Positions 40,742 through 49,728 are shown, counted from the stretch's first letter. The stretch is 64,000 nucleotides of DNA from Flavonifractor porci (GCF_037572415.1 NZ_JBBHLB010000019.1:1-64000); one strand, 5' to 3'. Numbers and translations: made by a program. Notes: generated by a model from the letters alone, not told the origin.

Positions 40742-42229
40742 TTACTTGAGCATCTCCAGCACCTGGTCCACCATGTGGTCCTTGGCGACGGTCTGGCTGA
40801 AGCGCACGCTCTTGCTCTTGAGGGCGGCCAGCGGGGCGGGCACAGGCACGCCGGTGAGCTCGGCCAGCTGGTCCAGAATGGCGGTCCCCTCCGCCAGTTC
40901 AGTAACGCCCAGGGCGCCCAGTACGCTGTCGCAGAACTTGAAGGGGCTGGCGGTGGACACCACCACGGCGGGGGTCTCGTCGCCGGTCTCCTTCCGGTAC
41001 TGGTCCAGCACGTCGAAGGCCACAGCGGTGTGGGGATCAATGAGGTACTGGTGCTCCTGCCACATCTGGCCAATGACCTTCTGGGTCTGGGCGTCGTCGC
41101 AGCAGCCGGCGGCAAAGATGCGGCTGAGCTTGGTCTGGATGGCGGGGCTCACCTTATACATACCGCTGGTGTTCAGCTGGTTCATGTAGCCCCGCACCTC
41201 GGCGTCGTCATGGTTGCTCAGAGCAAAGAGCATCCGCTCCAGGTTGGAGGAGATCAGGATGTCCATGGAGGGAGACATGGTGTTGTAGAAGGTACGGTTA
41301 CGGTCGTACTGACCGGTACGGATGAAGTCGGTGAGCACGTTGTTGGAGTTGGAGGCACAGATCAGCTTGTTGATGGGCACACCCATCTCCTTGGCGTAGT
41401 AGGCCGCCAGGATGTTGCCGAAGTTGCCGGTGGGGACGCAGACGTTGATGGGGTCCCCCTTTTTGATCTTCTCGTCCCGCAGCAGATCGCAGTAGGCCGA
41501 GATGTAGTAGACGATCTGAGGAAGCACCCGGCCCCAGTTGATGGAGTTGGCGGAGGACAGGAAATACTCCCGCTCGGCCAGCTGCTCCCGCAGGGCCTCG
41601 TCAGAGAAAAGCTTCTTCACCCCGGTCTGAGCATCGTCAAAGTTGCCCACCACGGAGCAAACGCCCACATTGCCGCCCTCCTGGGTGTTCATCTGCAGCT
41701 CCTGGATGGCGGATACGCCGTCCTTGGGATAGAACACCAGAATGCGGGTGCGGTCCACGTCCCGGAAGCCCTCCAGAGCAGCCTTACCGGTATCGCCGGA
41801 GGTGGCCACCAAAATGCACACCGTCTTGGACTCCTGATTCTTCTTCAGGGAGGCGGTGAGCAGGTAAGGCAGCATCTGCAGCGCCATATCCTTGAAGGCA
41901 CAGGTGGGGCCGTGCCACAGCTCCAGGCAGTAGGTCTTGTCATCCACCTGCCGGACGGGAGCCACCTCAGGCACGTCGAACTTGGCGCTGCTGTAGGCCT
42001 TGGCAGCAAAGCTGGTGAGTTCGGAGGAGGTGAAGTCGTCCAGATAGGAATTCATCACGAAGACCGCCCGCTGCTGGTAGGACATATCCCGCATGGTATT
42101 CAGGCCGTTGGGAGACAGCTTGGGGAACACCTCGGGGGTCATGAGACCGCCGTCGGCAGCCAGTCCCCGGGCAATGGCCTGGGCCGCGGTGCAGCGGTCC
42201 TGTTTGTTTCTCGTGCTTACATAGTACAT
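40742..42229 (-). CDS. thrC: Threonine synthase
   Basis: 495 residues, the longer class found in yeast and many bacteria. It begins MYYVSTRNKQ and has the PLP-lysine in HGPTCAFKDMALQM, plus the phosphate loop VPTGNFGNILAAYYAK. It converts O-phosphohomoserine to threonine. Its start overlaps the M19 dipeptidase stop by 13 bases, which implies coupled translation. Confidence 0.95.
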   Translation of the reverse strand: MYYVSTRNKQDRCTAAQAIARGLAADGGLMTPEVFPKLSPNGLNTMRDMSYQQRAVFVMNSYLDDFTSSELTSFAAKAYSSAKFDVPEVAPVRQVDDKTYCLELWHGPTCAFKDMALQMLPYLLTASLKKNQESKTVCILVATSGDTGKAALEGFRDVDRTRILVFYPKDGVSAIQELQMNTQEGGNVGVCSVVGNFDDAQTGVKKLFSDEALREQLAEREYFLSSANSINWGRVLPQIVYYISAYCDLLRDEKIKKGDPINVCVPTGNFGNILAAYYAKEMGVPINKLICASNSNNVLTDFIRTGQYDRNRTFYNTMSPSMDILISSNLERMLFALSNHDDAEVRGYMNQLNTSGMYKVSPAIQTKLSRIFAAGCCDDAQTQKVIGQMWQEHQYLIDPHTAVAFDVLDQYRKETGDETPAVVVSTASPFKFCDSVLGALGVTELAEGTAILDQLAELTGVPVPAPLAALKSKSVRFSQTVAKDHMVDQVLEMLK

Positions 42230-43161
42230 ACTTTGCTCACTACCCTCATCAGATTATTGAAGAACAGATCCTGCAGCAGAGACGCAGCGTAGCCCCGCGC
42301 CTGCAGGAAGTGGTAAAGTCGTTCATAGTCCTGGACCCCGGCCATACTGCCGGCCAGTGGGCTGCATCCGTCCAGATCGCCTCCCAGGGCGATATTTTTC
42401 CCGCCTCCCAGCTCCAGCCAGTGGTCCAGATGGGCGGCAATGGCCTCCAGATCCGCCTCTCCCCCAACAAATTCAGCAAAGAGGTTCAGGCCCGCCACGC
42501 CGTTATGCTCTATTATGGCAGTAAATTGGCTGTCGGTCAAGTTCCGGGGATGAGAAAACACCGCTCTGCTGTTGGAATGACTGGCGAAAAAGGGGCCGGA
42601 CAGGGTGTCCGCCACATCCCAGAACCCCGGGTCAGACAGATGGGACACATCCACCAGCATCCCCAGCTCCTCCGCCTTGCGGACAAAGGCCTTTCCCTGG
42701 ACAGTCAAGCCTTTATCGGTGTCTTCGGCGTTGGTGCCGCCCAGAGCGTTGGCCCGGTTCCATACCGGGTTCACCGCCCGGACACCCAAAGCGTGGGCCT
42801 CCTCCAGCCGCTCCACAGAGCAGTCCAGCAGCTCCGCCCCCTCCACAGACAGGAAGGCCGCCATCTTCCCGGCGGCAAAGGCGCTCTCCGCCTCCTCTGC
42901 TGTGCGGCAGTGGGTGATCACAGAGGCGTTTGCCTCCATTTCCCGGGAAAAGAGAGCGTATTCCCGCTCAAAGGTCTCCCGGGGTGTAAGCCCGGGGAAA
43001 TCCTCCGGCTGACCAAAGAGGGCAAAAAACTGGGCATACCGGCGGAAGGCGCTCCCCCGCTCCAGATCCACATGGTAGGGATTGCGGCCAAAGTCGCCGC
43101 CCTCCAGGCAGCATTTCAGCACCGTATCACAGTGTCCATCAAAAATGTCAATCTCCGGCAA
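42217..43161 (-). CDS. M19 family (membrane-type) dipeptidase
   Basis: 314 residues from the TTG at 43161; a TTG at 43194 gives 11 more residues but has no ribosome site, whereas AAAGGAGG is eight bases before 43161. Zinc ligands are in DGHCDTV, and AAFLSVEGAELLD, VDVSHLSDPGFWDV and SHSNSRAVF match renal-dipeptidase relatives. It hydrolyses dipeptides, perhaps with D-residues. No signal peptide is seen. Confidence 0.92.
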   Translation of the reverse strand: MPEIDIFDGHCDTVLKCCLEGGDFGRNPYHVDLERGSAFRRYAQFFALFGQPEDFPGLTPRETFEREYALFSREMEANASVITHCRTAEEAESAFAAGKMAAFLSVEGAELLDCSVERLEEAHALGVRAVNPVWNRANALGGTNAEDTDKGLTVQGKAFVRKAEELGMLVDVSHLSDPGFWDVADTLSGPFFASHSNSRAVFSHPRNLTDSQFTAIIEHNGVAGLNLFAEFVGGEADLEAIAAHLDHWLELGGGKNIALGGDLDGCSPLAGSMAGVQDYERLYHFLQARGYAASLLQDLFFNNLMRVVSKVCTM

Positions 43162-43175
43162 GGCTCCCGCCTCCT

Positions 43176-43547
43176 TTAAAACGCATTTTCCCAATAGTGA
43201 AACTCCGGCTCCCGGGTAGCCATCCCCTGGGGCGCATACAGCTCCGCCACATCGAACCGGGGCTGAAGCCCCATATCAGGGTGCTCCGCCAGCCAGCACT
43301 CCGCCGTGGTCCGCAGCTTCTGCTGCTTCCGCCGGTCCACCGCCGCCCGTCCGGGGGCGAAGGAATCATTCTTCCGCAGCTTCACTTCTATAAAGCATAA
43401 ATACTTGTCAGTCGTTGCAATCAGGTCGATTTCTCCAAACCGGCAGTGATAGCCGGCGGCAAGGATGGTATAACCCCGCTGCCGCAGCAGCTCCGCCGTC
43501 CTGGCCTCCCCCCAACGGCCCAACAGCTTGGCCTCTCCCCCGCTCAC
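43176..43547 (-). CDS. YraN/UPF0102 nuclease-like protein
   Basis: 123 residues with a GTG start that overlaps the rnhB stop as GTGA. GEIDLIATTDKYLCFIEVK is the conserved restriction-endonuclease-fold core (E-D-ExK). The family is widespread next to rnhB; its exact DNA-processing function is uncertain. Confidence 0.93.
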   Translation of the reverse strand: MSGGEAKLLGRWGEARTAELLRQRGYTILAAGYHCRFGEIDLIATTDKYLCFIEVKLRKNDSFAPGRAAVDRRKQQKLRTTAECWLAEHPDMGLQPRFDVAELYAPQGMATREPEFHYWENAF

Positions 43548-44149
43548 AGCTTCTTCAGGAAGGTACGGCGGTGGATGGGACAGGGTCCGTACTGCCGCAG
43601 ACGCTCATAGTGGAGTTTTGTGGGATATCCCTTGTGCTGCTCAAAGGCGTACTGGGGGTATTGTTCCGCCATCTCCTCCATGTAACGGTCCCGGCTCACC
43701 TTGGCCAAAATGGAGGCGGCAGCGATAGATGCCGACAGGGAATCTCCCTTTACAACTGTTGCGTGGGGTGTGGTGACGGCTCCGTGCTTTCCGCGGTCCC
43801 GGTTGCCGTCGATGAGGGCGAAGTCGGGCTTGACGCTCAAGCCATCAATGGCTCGTTGCATGGCGTTCATTCGGGCGCTGAGGATATCGGTTTCGTCGAT
43901 CTCCTCCGCCTCCACCCAGGCCACACTACAGGCCCTGGCCTGCTTCATAATCAGATCGTAGAGCAGATCTCGCTTTTTGGGGGTCAGCTTTTTGGAGTCG
44001 TTCAGGCCGTCCAGGTCCAGCTCCCGGGGCAGAATCACCGCGGCGGCGTACACCCGGCCGGCCAGGGGGCCTGCCCCCGCCTCGTCACAACCGCATACCA
44101 GCTCATGACCCTGGGCCCAGCAGTCCCGCTCCAGTTCCCACAGATCCAT
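43544..44149 (-). CDS. rnhB: Ribonuclease HII
   Basis: 201 residues. The catalytic acids are in CGCDEAGAGPLAG (the GxDExGxGPLxG motif), FALIDGNRD and ASILAKVSRDRYM. It nicks RNA in RNA-DNA hybrids and removes misincorporated ribonucleotides. The order ylqF-rnhB-yraN is conserved in Firmicutes. It starts ATG at 44149. Confidence 0.95.
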   Translation of the reverse strand: MDLWELERDCWAQGHELVCGCDEAGAGPLAGRVYAAAVILPRELDLDGLNDSKKLTPKKRDLLYDLIMKQARACSVAWVEAEEIDETDILSARMNAMQRAIDGLSVKPDFALIDGNRDRGKHGAVTTPHATVVKGDSLSASIAAASILAKVSRDRYMEEMAEQYPQYAFEQHKGYPTKLHYERLRQYGPCPIHRRTFLKKL

Positions 44150-44163
44150 ACAGTATATCTCCT

Positions 44164-45018
44164 TTACACCTCTTGGGGAGTCTCCAGGGTAAAGTTACCC
44201 AGCTTGCCGCCGCGGTACTCCTCCAGCAGCACCCGGGCCATGCGCTCGGTGTCCACCTCGCCGCCGGAGATCAAAAAGCCCCGCTTGCGGCCGCAGGCCT
44301 CCAGCAGCTCCCAACCGGCTAAACCGGGCTGGGGCTCCACCTTGTAACGGTCGGTGATGGCCTGGGGATACCGCTGTCCCAAAATCTCCATCAGGTGGCA
44401 GGCCAGGGTCTCCCGGTCCATGATCTCGTCCTTCACCGCCCCGGTGAAGGCCAGGTGCATTCCGGTGATCTCATCCTCAAACTTGGGCCACAGGATACCG
44501 GGGGTATCCAGCAGGTCCAGGCCAGAGTCCACGTTGACCCACTGTTTGCCCCGGGTGACGCCGGGCTTGTTGCCCGCCTTGGCAGACTTTCTTTTCGCCA
44601 CCTGATTGATAAAGGTGGACTTGCCCACGTTGGGCACCCCCACCACCATGGCCCGCACCGGCCGGCCCACCAGGCCCTTGGCCTTCCACTGCTCGATCTT
44701 GTCCTTCAGGGCGGACTTGATGGCGGTGGAGAACTGGCTGACCCCCTTGCCGTCCCGGGCGTTGGTCTCCATGACCCACCAGCCCCGCTGGCGGAACCAG
44801 TCTCCCCACACCTTGTTCATGGCCGGGTCGGCCTGATCCGCCCGGTTGAGGATGATGAGCCGGGGCTTGTCGCCCACGATCTCATCGATATCCGGGTTGC
44901 GGCTGGAAATGGGAATGCGGGCGTCGATGATCTCCGCCACCAGGTCCACCAGCTTCAGATCCGCCTGGATCTGCCGCCGGGTCTTTGTCATATGGCCGGG
45001 ATACCATTGGATGTTCAT
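44164..45018 (-). CDS. ylqF: Ribosome biogenesis GTPase YlqF/RbgA
   Basis: 284 residues. It has the permuted GTPase order: NRADQAD (G4) near 60, GVPNVGKST (G1) near 125, and DTPGILWP (G3) near 175. It is needed for late assembly of the 50S subunit. MNIQWYPGHMTKTRR at the N-terminus is diagnostic. A promoter (TATAAT at 45066-45061 on minus) is just upstream, after the rplS terminator. Confidence 0.96.
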   Translation of the reverse strand: MNIQWYPGHMTKTRRQIQADLKLVDLVAEIIDARIPISSRNPDIDEIVGDKPRLIILNRADQADPAMNKVWGDWFRQRGWWVMETNARDGKGVSQFSTAIKSALKDKIEQWKAKGLVGRPVRAMVVGVPNVGKSTFINQVAKRKSAKAGNKPGVTRGKQWVNVDSGLDLLDTPGILWPKFEDEITGMHLAFTGAVKDEIMDRETLACHLMEILGQRYPQAITDRYKVEPQPGLAGWELLEACGRKRGFLISGGEVDTERMARVLLEEYRGGKLGNFTLETPQEV

Positions 45019-45103
45019 GCTCCCGCCTCCTTCGTTCGGTAAGAATCAATTTTATGCTCCATTATACACAAGATGTAGTAGTTTGAAAAGAGCAAACACG
45101 CAT

Positions 45104-45142
45104 AAAAAAAGAGAGGGAGGCAGCAGCCTCTCTCTCTTTTTT
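45104..45142 (-). terminator. Terminator after rplS
   Basis: Near-perfect arms AGAGAGGGAGGC and GCCTCTCTCTCT (one G-U) with A and T tracts on both sides lie downstream of the rplS stop. It may also work in the other direction. Confidence 0.85.
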
Positions 45143-45160
45143 CGGATAAATCCAATGCGA

Positions 45161-45502
45161 TTAGATGCGCTCCTTGACCTTGGCGCTCTTACCCACGCGG
45201 TCACGCAGGTAATACAGCTTGGCGCGGCGCACCTTACCCTTGCGGACGATCTCGATCTTCTCCACAGCGGGAGCGTGGATGGGGAAGACCTTCTCCACAC
45301 CGACGCCGTAGGACACGCGGCGAACGGTGATGGTCTCCTCGATGCCGCCGTGCTTCTTGGCGATCACGGTACCCTCGAAGACCTGGATACGCTCACGGTT
45401 GCCTTCCTTGATGTGCACGTGCACACGGACGGTGTCGCCCACATTGGCCACGGGGGGCTCAGCCTTCTGATACTTGGCGCTGAAAGCCTGCATAAGATCC
45501 AT
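45161..45502 (-). CDS. rplS: Ribosomal protein L19
   Basis: 113 residues from the ATG at 45502 (AGGAGG eight bases upstream). The sequence MDLMQAFSAKYQKAEPP, then VGDTVRVHVHIKEGNRERIQ and SYGVGVEKVFPIHAPAVEKI, ends with RRAKLYYLRDR. It lies at the 30S-50S interface of the ribosome. The leader upstream may regulate it. Confidence 0.97.
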   Translation of the reverse strand: MDLMQAFSAKYQKAEPPVANVGDTVRVHVHIKEGNRERIQVFEGTVIAKKHGGIEETITVRRVSYGVGVEKVFPIHAPAVEKIEIVRKGKVRRAKLYYLRDRVGKSAKVKERI

Positions 45503-45600
45503 TTGATTTTCCTCCTGTTGATAGGCGTTCTTACCGGCCATGATCCGCCGTCCTTCTCTGGACAGCAACCGCAGAGGACCGCCCTTTATTGAGTCCGAGA
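45503..45600 (-). promoter_or_regulatory. rplS leader: rplS leader, candidate L19 autoregulatory RNA
   Basis: The minus-strand leader can fold with a stem GTCCTCT/AGAGAAGGAC around a loop rich in G and C, next to the AGGAGG. Many Firmicutes carry an L19 leader RNA here. The match is by position and foldability only. Confidence 0.4.
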
Positions 45601-45639
45601 TAGTATATCATGTCCTATCTCAAATTGCAAGCAGATTTT

Positions 45640-46221
45640 TCATTTTTTCCTCGTTTTCCGCAGTGGAACAGCGGCCAGCCAAAAGGCAGTCAGCAGCAGA
45701 GTCAGATTGCCCTCCCCCGCCCGCCACAGCAGGAACGCCCCCATGGTCAGGCCCATGGACAGCCCGGCGGAGAGCAGGCCCACCACCGGCCGCGCCCAGT
45801 CCTCCCGGCCCGCCAGGGCCAACAGACAGCCCAGCGCCCGGCCCCCGTCCAGGGGACCCACCGGCAGCAGGTTGAACAGGCCCAGAGCCAGATGGAGGCC
45901 GGTAAAGCACCACCACGCCTCCCCCAGTCCGGAACAGATCCAGGCACACATCAGGTTGACCGCCGGTCCGGCCAGGGCGGCCGCCAGCTCCCGGGCGGGC
46001 CCCAGGGGGTATCGGGCGGACAGAGCCATCTCCGCCCCCACGCAGGAAATGTTCAGCCGGGCTACCCGTCCCCCCAGCAGCCGGATGGCGGCATAATGAC
46101 CCAGCTCATGGATGGCGCAGGCCGCCAGGGCCTGGGGCACCAGTGTCCCGCTGTCCAGATAGTACAGCAGAGCCCACAGCAGCAGCGCCCCCGCCGTGAT
46201 CTCCATACGCCCCCATCTCAT
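45640..46221 (-). CDS. M50 membrane metalloprotease, SpoIVFB-like
   Basis: 193 residues with about four membrane segments. The zinc-binding HELGH (in ACAIHELGHYAAIRLLG) and NLLPVGPLDGGR are intact. SpoIVFB in spore-formers cleaves pro-sigma-K in the mother cell. This protein is shorter than B. subtilis SpoIVFB and lacks its C-terminal CBS domain. The neighbour upstream is an M23-domain membrane protein resembling SpoIVFA, giving the typical pair; the assignment is inferred. Confidence 0.8.
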   Translation of the reverse strand: MRWGRMEITAGALLLWALLYYLDSGTLVPQALAACAIHELGHYAAIRLLGGRVARLNISCVGAEMALSARYPLGPARELAAALAGPAVNLMCAWICSGLGEAWWCFTGLHLALGLFNLLPVGPLDGGRALGCLLALAGREDWARPVVGLLSAGLSMGLTMGAFLLWRAGEGNLTLLLTAFWLAAVPLRKTRKK

Positions 46222-47205
46222 TCAGCTGGTCTCAATATAGTAGATGGGATTGATGCGCACCCCGTTGAGCCGCAGCTCCAGGTGCAGGTGGGGGCCGGTG
46301 GTATTGCCGGTATTGCCGGACAGGGCCACCGTATCCCCCGCTTTCACCGTCTGGCCCTGACTGACCAGCAGCTGACTGCAATGGGCGTAAAAACTCTTCA
46401 CTCCGTTGGCGTGGCTGATCTGGAGATAGAGGCCGTACTGGTCGGGGTCGTCGCCGATGTAGTCCACCACCCCGTCGGCAAAGGCCTTGACCTGGGTGCC
46501 GGTATTCACCGCCAGGTCCACCCCGTTATGGAACTTCTCCTCCCCGTCCACCGGGTGCTCCCGCCAGCCGAAGGGTGAGGTGAGCACACCCATCACCGGA
46601 CTCACCGTCTGCGCCAGATCCAGCCGGTACTTATCCATGGAGGTATTAGCGGGCAAGGCGGGACCGGCGTAGTCCACGTGCTCCACCGCCGGTTCCGGGG
46701 TGGGAGTGGGCTCCGGTGTGGCTGCCGGCTGAGGCGCCGGGGTAGCTGCCACCGCCGGGGTGGCCTGGGGATCGATCTTCAACCCCAGGGTCCCGGTGCC
46801 TGCCTGACGGCCAAAGCCGCTGAGCCAGGCGGCCTGAGCGGCATAGAGCGCATTCTCCCCCGCCGCTCCGCCGGGCTTGGCCTCCTCCCCGCCCAGCATC
46901 TGACTCCACGCGTCCCCCAGGGTCTCCAGCACAGGCTCCCCTTTGGAGATGGACTGGCCCAGGTCGGCAAAGACCGCCTGAAAATCCGTGTCCCCCCGCA
47001 GCAGGCTCAGCACCTGCTCCCGCAGGGCGGCGATCCGCTCCGGGAAGACCCCTTTTCCGATAAATACCGCCAAAAACAGTGCCAGACAGACCACCAGCTG
47101 AGTGATCCGCCGCCTCTCCCGTGGGCCCAGCACTGTTTTCCCCTTGTTTCGCCCTGTTTTTCTGCTGGCTACCCTGCTTCGCTGCTCTCTCATGCCGGCC
47201 CGCAT
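46222..47205 (-). CDS. M23 (LytM) domain membrane protein, SpoIVFA-like
   Basis: 327 residues. A basic N-terminus and membrane segment (ITQLVVCLALFLAVFIGKGV) are followed by a Pro/Thr/Glu-rich linker and an M23 domain (SPFGWREHPVDGEEKFHNGV, then HCSQLLVSQGQTVKAGDTVA, GPHLHLEL). The metal-binding residues (H...D in KFHNGVDLA and HLH) are present, though SpoIVFA itself is inactive. It ends one base from the SpoIVFB-like gene. This fits a regulator that holds the protease; an active endopeptidase is the alternative. Confidence 0.8.
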   Translation of the reverse strand: MRAGMREQRSRVASRKTGRNKGKTVLGPRERRRITQLVVCLALFLAVFIGKGVFPERIAALREQVLSLLRGDTDFQAVFADLGQSISKGEPVLETLGDAWSQMLGGEEAKPGGAAGENALYAAQAAWLSGFGRQAGTGTLGLKIDPQATPAVAATPAPQPAATPEPTPTPEPAVEHVDYAGPALPANTSMDKYRLDLAQTVSPVMGVLTSPFGWREHPVDGEEKFHNGVDLAVNTGTQVKAFADGVVDYIGDDPDQYGLYLQISHANGVKSFYAHCSQLLVSQGQTVKAGDTVALSGNTGNTTGPHLHLELRLNGVRINPIYYIETS

Positions 47206-47269
47206 CCCTTCTGTATGAGTGTGGGCTATCTATATGCGGCAGAGCGGCGGTTTATGCGGACAACCCGAT

Positions 47270-48541
47270 TTAGGATTTGTCCCCCATGATGGCGTCCCAG
47301 TACCGTTTGGCGGCCTGTTCCACCTTGTTGTCTCCGTACTGATAATAGTGACTGCCCGCCAGGGCGTCGGGCAGGTACTGCTGGCGTACCCAGTGGTTGG
47401 GGAAGTCGTGGGGGTAGAGATATCCCTGGTCCCGCTCCATCCCCGCCGAGTCGGCGTGGACGTTCTGGAGGTGCCGGGGGTAGTCCCCCGTCTTGCCCTT
47501 GCGGATGTCAGCCTGAGCGGCGGCAATGGCCTTGTACACCGAGTTGGACTTGGGGGCGGTGGCCAGCAGGATAGCCGCCTGAGCCAGGGGCAGCCGGGCC
47601 TCGGGCAGGCCCAGCTGGAGGGCGTTGTCCACCAGAGCCTTAACGATGAGGGCCGCCTGGGGATAGGCCATGCCCACGTCCTCGCTGGCCGAGCACAGCA
47701 GCCGCCGGATGGCAGTGATCAGGTCCCCCGCCTCCAGCAGCCGGGCCAGATAGTGGCAGGCGGCGTCCGGGTCGGAGCCCCGGAGGGACTTCATCAGGGC
47801 GGAGGCGATGTCGTAGTGGTCGTCCCCCTCCCTGTCGTAACGCATAGCGGAGCGCTGGGCCACTGTCTGGGCATCGGCCAGAGTGACAAGGAGCTTTCCT
47901 TGCTCCCGCTTGGCGGAGTTGAGGAGCAGTTCCACCGCGTTCATGGCCTTGCGCACGTCCCCGCCGCAGGCGGAGGCGATGTGCTCTTTCACGCCCTCCT
48001 CGCACACCACCTCCCCCTCCAGCCGCTCCCCCATGAGTTTAATGCCCCGCTCCACGGCGGGCAGCACATCGGCGGCGGTGAGAGGCTTGAACTCAAAGAC
48101 GCTGGAGCGGCTGAGCACCGCGTTGTAGACATAGAAGTAGGGATTCTCAGTGGTGGAGGCGATGAGGGTGATCTTGCCGTTCTCCATGAACTCCAGCAGG
48201 GACTGCTGCTGCTTCTTGTTAAAGTACTGGATCTCGTCCAGATAGAGCAGCACCCCGTCGGGGGCCAGCATGGTGCCGATCTGAGCCATGATCTCCTTGA
48301 TGTCGGAGATGGAGGCGGTGGTGGCGTTGAGCCGGTGGAGGGGCCGGTTGGTGCGCTTTGCGATGATGTTGGCCACCGTGGTCTTGCCGGTGCCCGATGG
48401 GCCGTAAAACACCAGATTGGGGATGTTGCCTCCCTCAATGATGCGGCGGAGCAGCCCTCCCTCCCCCAATATGTGGCGCTGACCCACCACCTCGTCCAGA
48501 GACTGGGGCCGGATCTCGTCCGCCAAAGGCCGGTATGACAT
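47270..48541 (-). CDS. rarA: Replication-associated recombination protein RarA/MgsA
   Basis: 423 residues from the ATG at 48541 (GGGAGG eight bases before). The AAA+ clamp-loader-like core has GPSGTGKTT, DEIQYFNKKQQ and the RarA-specific DEVVGQRHILGEGG. It acts at stalled replication forks and interacts with SSB in the family. Upstream, a promoter with a LexA-type box (48594-48607) suggests DNA-damage control. Confidence 0.94.
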   Translation of the reverse strand: MSYRPLADEIRPQSLDEVVGQRHILGEGGLLRRIIEGGNIPNLVFYGPSGTGKTTVANIIAKRTNRPLHRLNATTASISDIKEIMAQIGTMLAPDGVLLYLDEIQYFNKKQQQSLLEFMENGKITLIASTTENPYFYVYNAVLSRSSVFEFKPLTAADVLPAVERGIKLMGERLEGEVVCEEGVKEHIASACGGDVRKAMNAVELLLNSAKREQGKLLVTLADAQTVAQRSAMRYDREGDDHYDIASALMKSLRGSDPDAACHYLARLLEAGDLITAIRRLLCSASEDVGMAYPQAALIVKALVDNALQLGLPEARLPLAQAAILLATAPKSNSVYKAIAAAQADIRKGKTGDYPRHLQNVHADSAGMERDQGYLYPHDFPNHWVRQQYLPDALAGSHYYQYGDNKVEQAAKRYWDAIMGDKS

Positions 48542-48563
48542 GGGAACGACCTCCCTTAAAAGC

Positions 48564-48595
48564 AGAATGGAGCGGAATACCTTCCGCTCCATTCT
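48564..48595. terminator. Perfect 14-base-arm hairpin between the SLH gene and rarA
   Basis: AGAATGGAGCGGAA (48564-48577) pairs with 48582-48595 around TACC. On minus it follows the promoter box and precedes GCTTTT; it may terminate read-through from the SLH gene. Confidence 0.55.
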
Positions 48596-48619
48596 AACAC
48601 GTGTTCGAGTATTCGTAAA
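48591..48619 (-). promoter_or_regulatory. rarA promoter with LexA-like box
   Basis: On minus: TTTACG (48619-48614), 17 bases, TAGAAT (48596-48591). The box CGAACACGTGTTAG (48607-48594), 13 of 14 bases matching the perfect palindrome CGAACACGTGTTCG, lies between them. Confidence 0.65.
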
Positions 48620-48657
48620 GGGAACGGGGCGGGAAAATTCCCGTCCCACGGGACGTT

Positions 48658-49728
48658 TCAGCTCCCGGAACGCGGGGTCACCTGCCTGGTTGTCAGGTCC
48701 AGCTGGTACTGCACCCCGTCCACTGTGTAAGAAAACGTATCCTGGCTGTCGTTCACCGACCAGTCAGAGCCTATCTTGGCCGCCGACAGCACCTGCACCC
48801 GTCCGTCCCGGTAGATGACCAGCAGTTCCTCGGAAAAATGCATCATGTTCCGGTGGCGGATGGCCAGGACGGTGCCCCAGGGCGTATCCGCCCGGAACTC
48901 CGGGATGTTGGTGCCAGGGTCGCCCTTGTGGAACACCTCCCACAGCTTTTGCTGATAGGCCGCCTCCTCCAGCTTGATCACGTTGCCTTTGGCGGCACTC
49001 ACCGGGGCATCCTCATACAGCCGCAGGAAGGTGACTGCCGCCTGCTCCCGGCTGTAGGTGCCCAGCGGGTCAAAGGTCAGCGCGGAGGCAGAGGTGCTTC
49101 CCATGATGCCCAGTCCCACCACAGAAGCAATGCTGTCTATGGCCCAGGTGGCCATTTCGCTATAGTCGGTATAGCCGCTGTACAGCGCGATCCGGTGGTC
49201 CTCCGGGTCCAGCTTCTGATAGACCCGGGCCAGCAGACAGGCCGCCTCCTGCCGGGTAATGGTACCCTCCGGGTCGTAGAGGGTGCCGTCCCCCTTGCCG
49301 TTGACCAGCCCCATGTGATAGGCGACCTGGATGTAACCTCGCTGCTCTCCCGTGGGCAGATCTGTGAAGCAGGAGCCGCTCTTCTCATCGGAGAACCGCT
49401 GCCACCAGGTCAGCCCGTCGCTGAAGTCCTTCTCCCCCCAGAATTCGCCGTTGCGGTCGGGGCAGCAGGTCATGTAGTCGTTGACCAGCTGCTCATCGGT
49501 GCGGCCATAGGTCACGGCCAGATAGCGGATGACCATCATGGCAAACTCGCCTCGGGTCATAGGCTGCTGCCAATCCCCCTGAAGGGACTGGGGCACCAGA
49601 CCAACCTCCACCGCACGGCTCACCTCCTCTTCCGCCCAGGAAGAGGGGCCGTCCTCCACTGCCAGGGCAGCGGGCAGGCAGCCCAGCAGCAATACCAGGG
49701 AAAGGGCCAGAGATGCGATCCGTTTCAT
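48658..49728 (-). CDS. S-layer homology domain secreted protein
   Basis: 356 residues from the second ATG at 49728 (AAGGAAGG eight bases before it). The signal peptide is RIASLALSLVLLLGCLPAALA. SLH-like repeats are visible: SWAEEEVSRAVEVGLVPQSL, then YIQVAYHMGLVNGKGDGTLY, ITRQEAACLLARVYQ and TFDPLGTYSREQAAVTFLRL. A C-terminal part of unknown fold follows (ADTPWGTVLAIRHRNMMHFS). It is probably anchored to wall polymers; the enzymatic role is not visible. Confidence 0.85.
   Translation of the reverse strand: MKRIASLALSLVLLLGCLPAALAVEDGPSSWAEEEVSRAVEVGLVPQSLQGDWQQPMTRGEFAMMVIRYLAVTYGRTDEQLVNDYMTCCPDRNGEFWGEKDFSDGLTWWQRFSDEKSGSCFTDLPTGEQRGYIQVAYHMGLVNGKGDGTLYDPEGTITRQEAACLLARVYQKLDPEDHRIALYSGYTDYSEMATWAIDSIASVVGLGIMGSTSASALTFDPLGTYSREQAAVTFLRLYEDAPVSAAKGNVIKLEEAAYQQKLWEVFHKGDPGTNIPEFRADTPWGTVLAIRHRNMMHFSEELLVIYRDGRVQVLSAAKIGSDWSVNDSQDTFSYTVDGVQYQLDLTTRQVTPRSGS

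Noticed and set aside
39890..42292. Long plus-strand open frame opposite the phosphoesterase and thrC
   Set aside because: The minus strand has intact catalytic motifs; the plus product has none and crosses gene boundaries.
43162..43194. Upstream TTG start for the M19 dipeptidase
   Set aside because: No ribosome site precedes it, whereas AAAGGAGG is correctly placed before the TTG at 43161.
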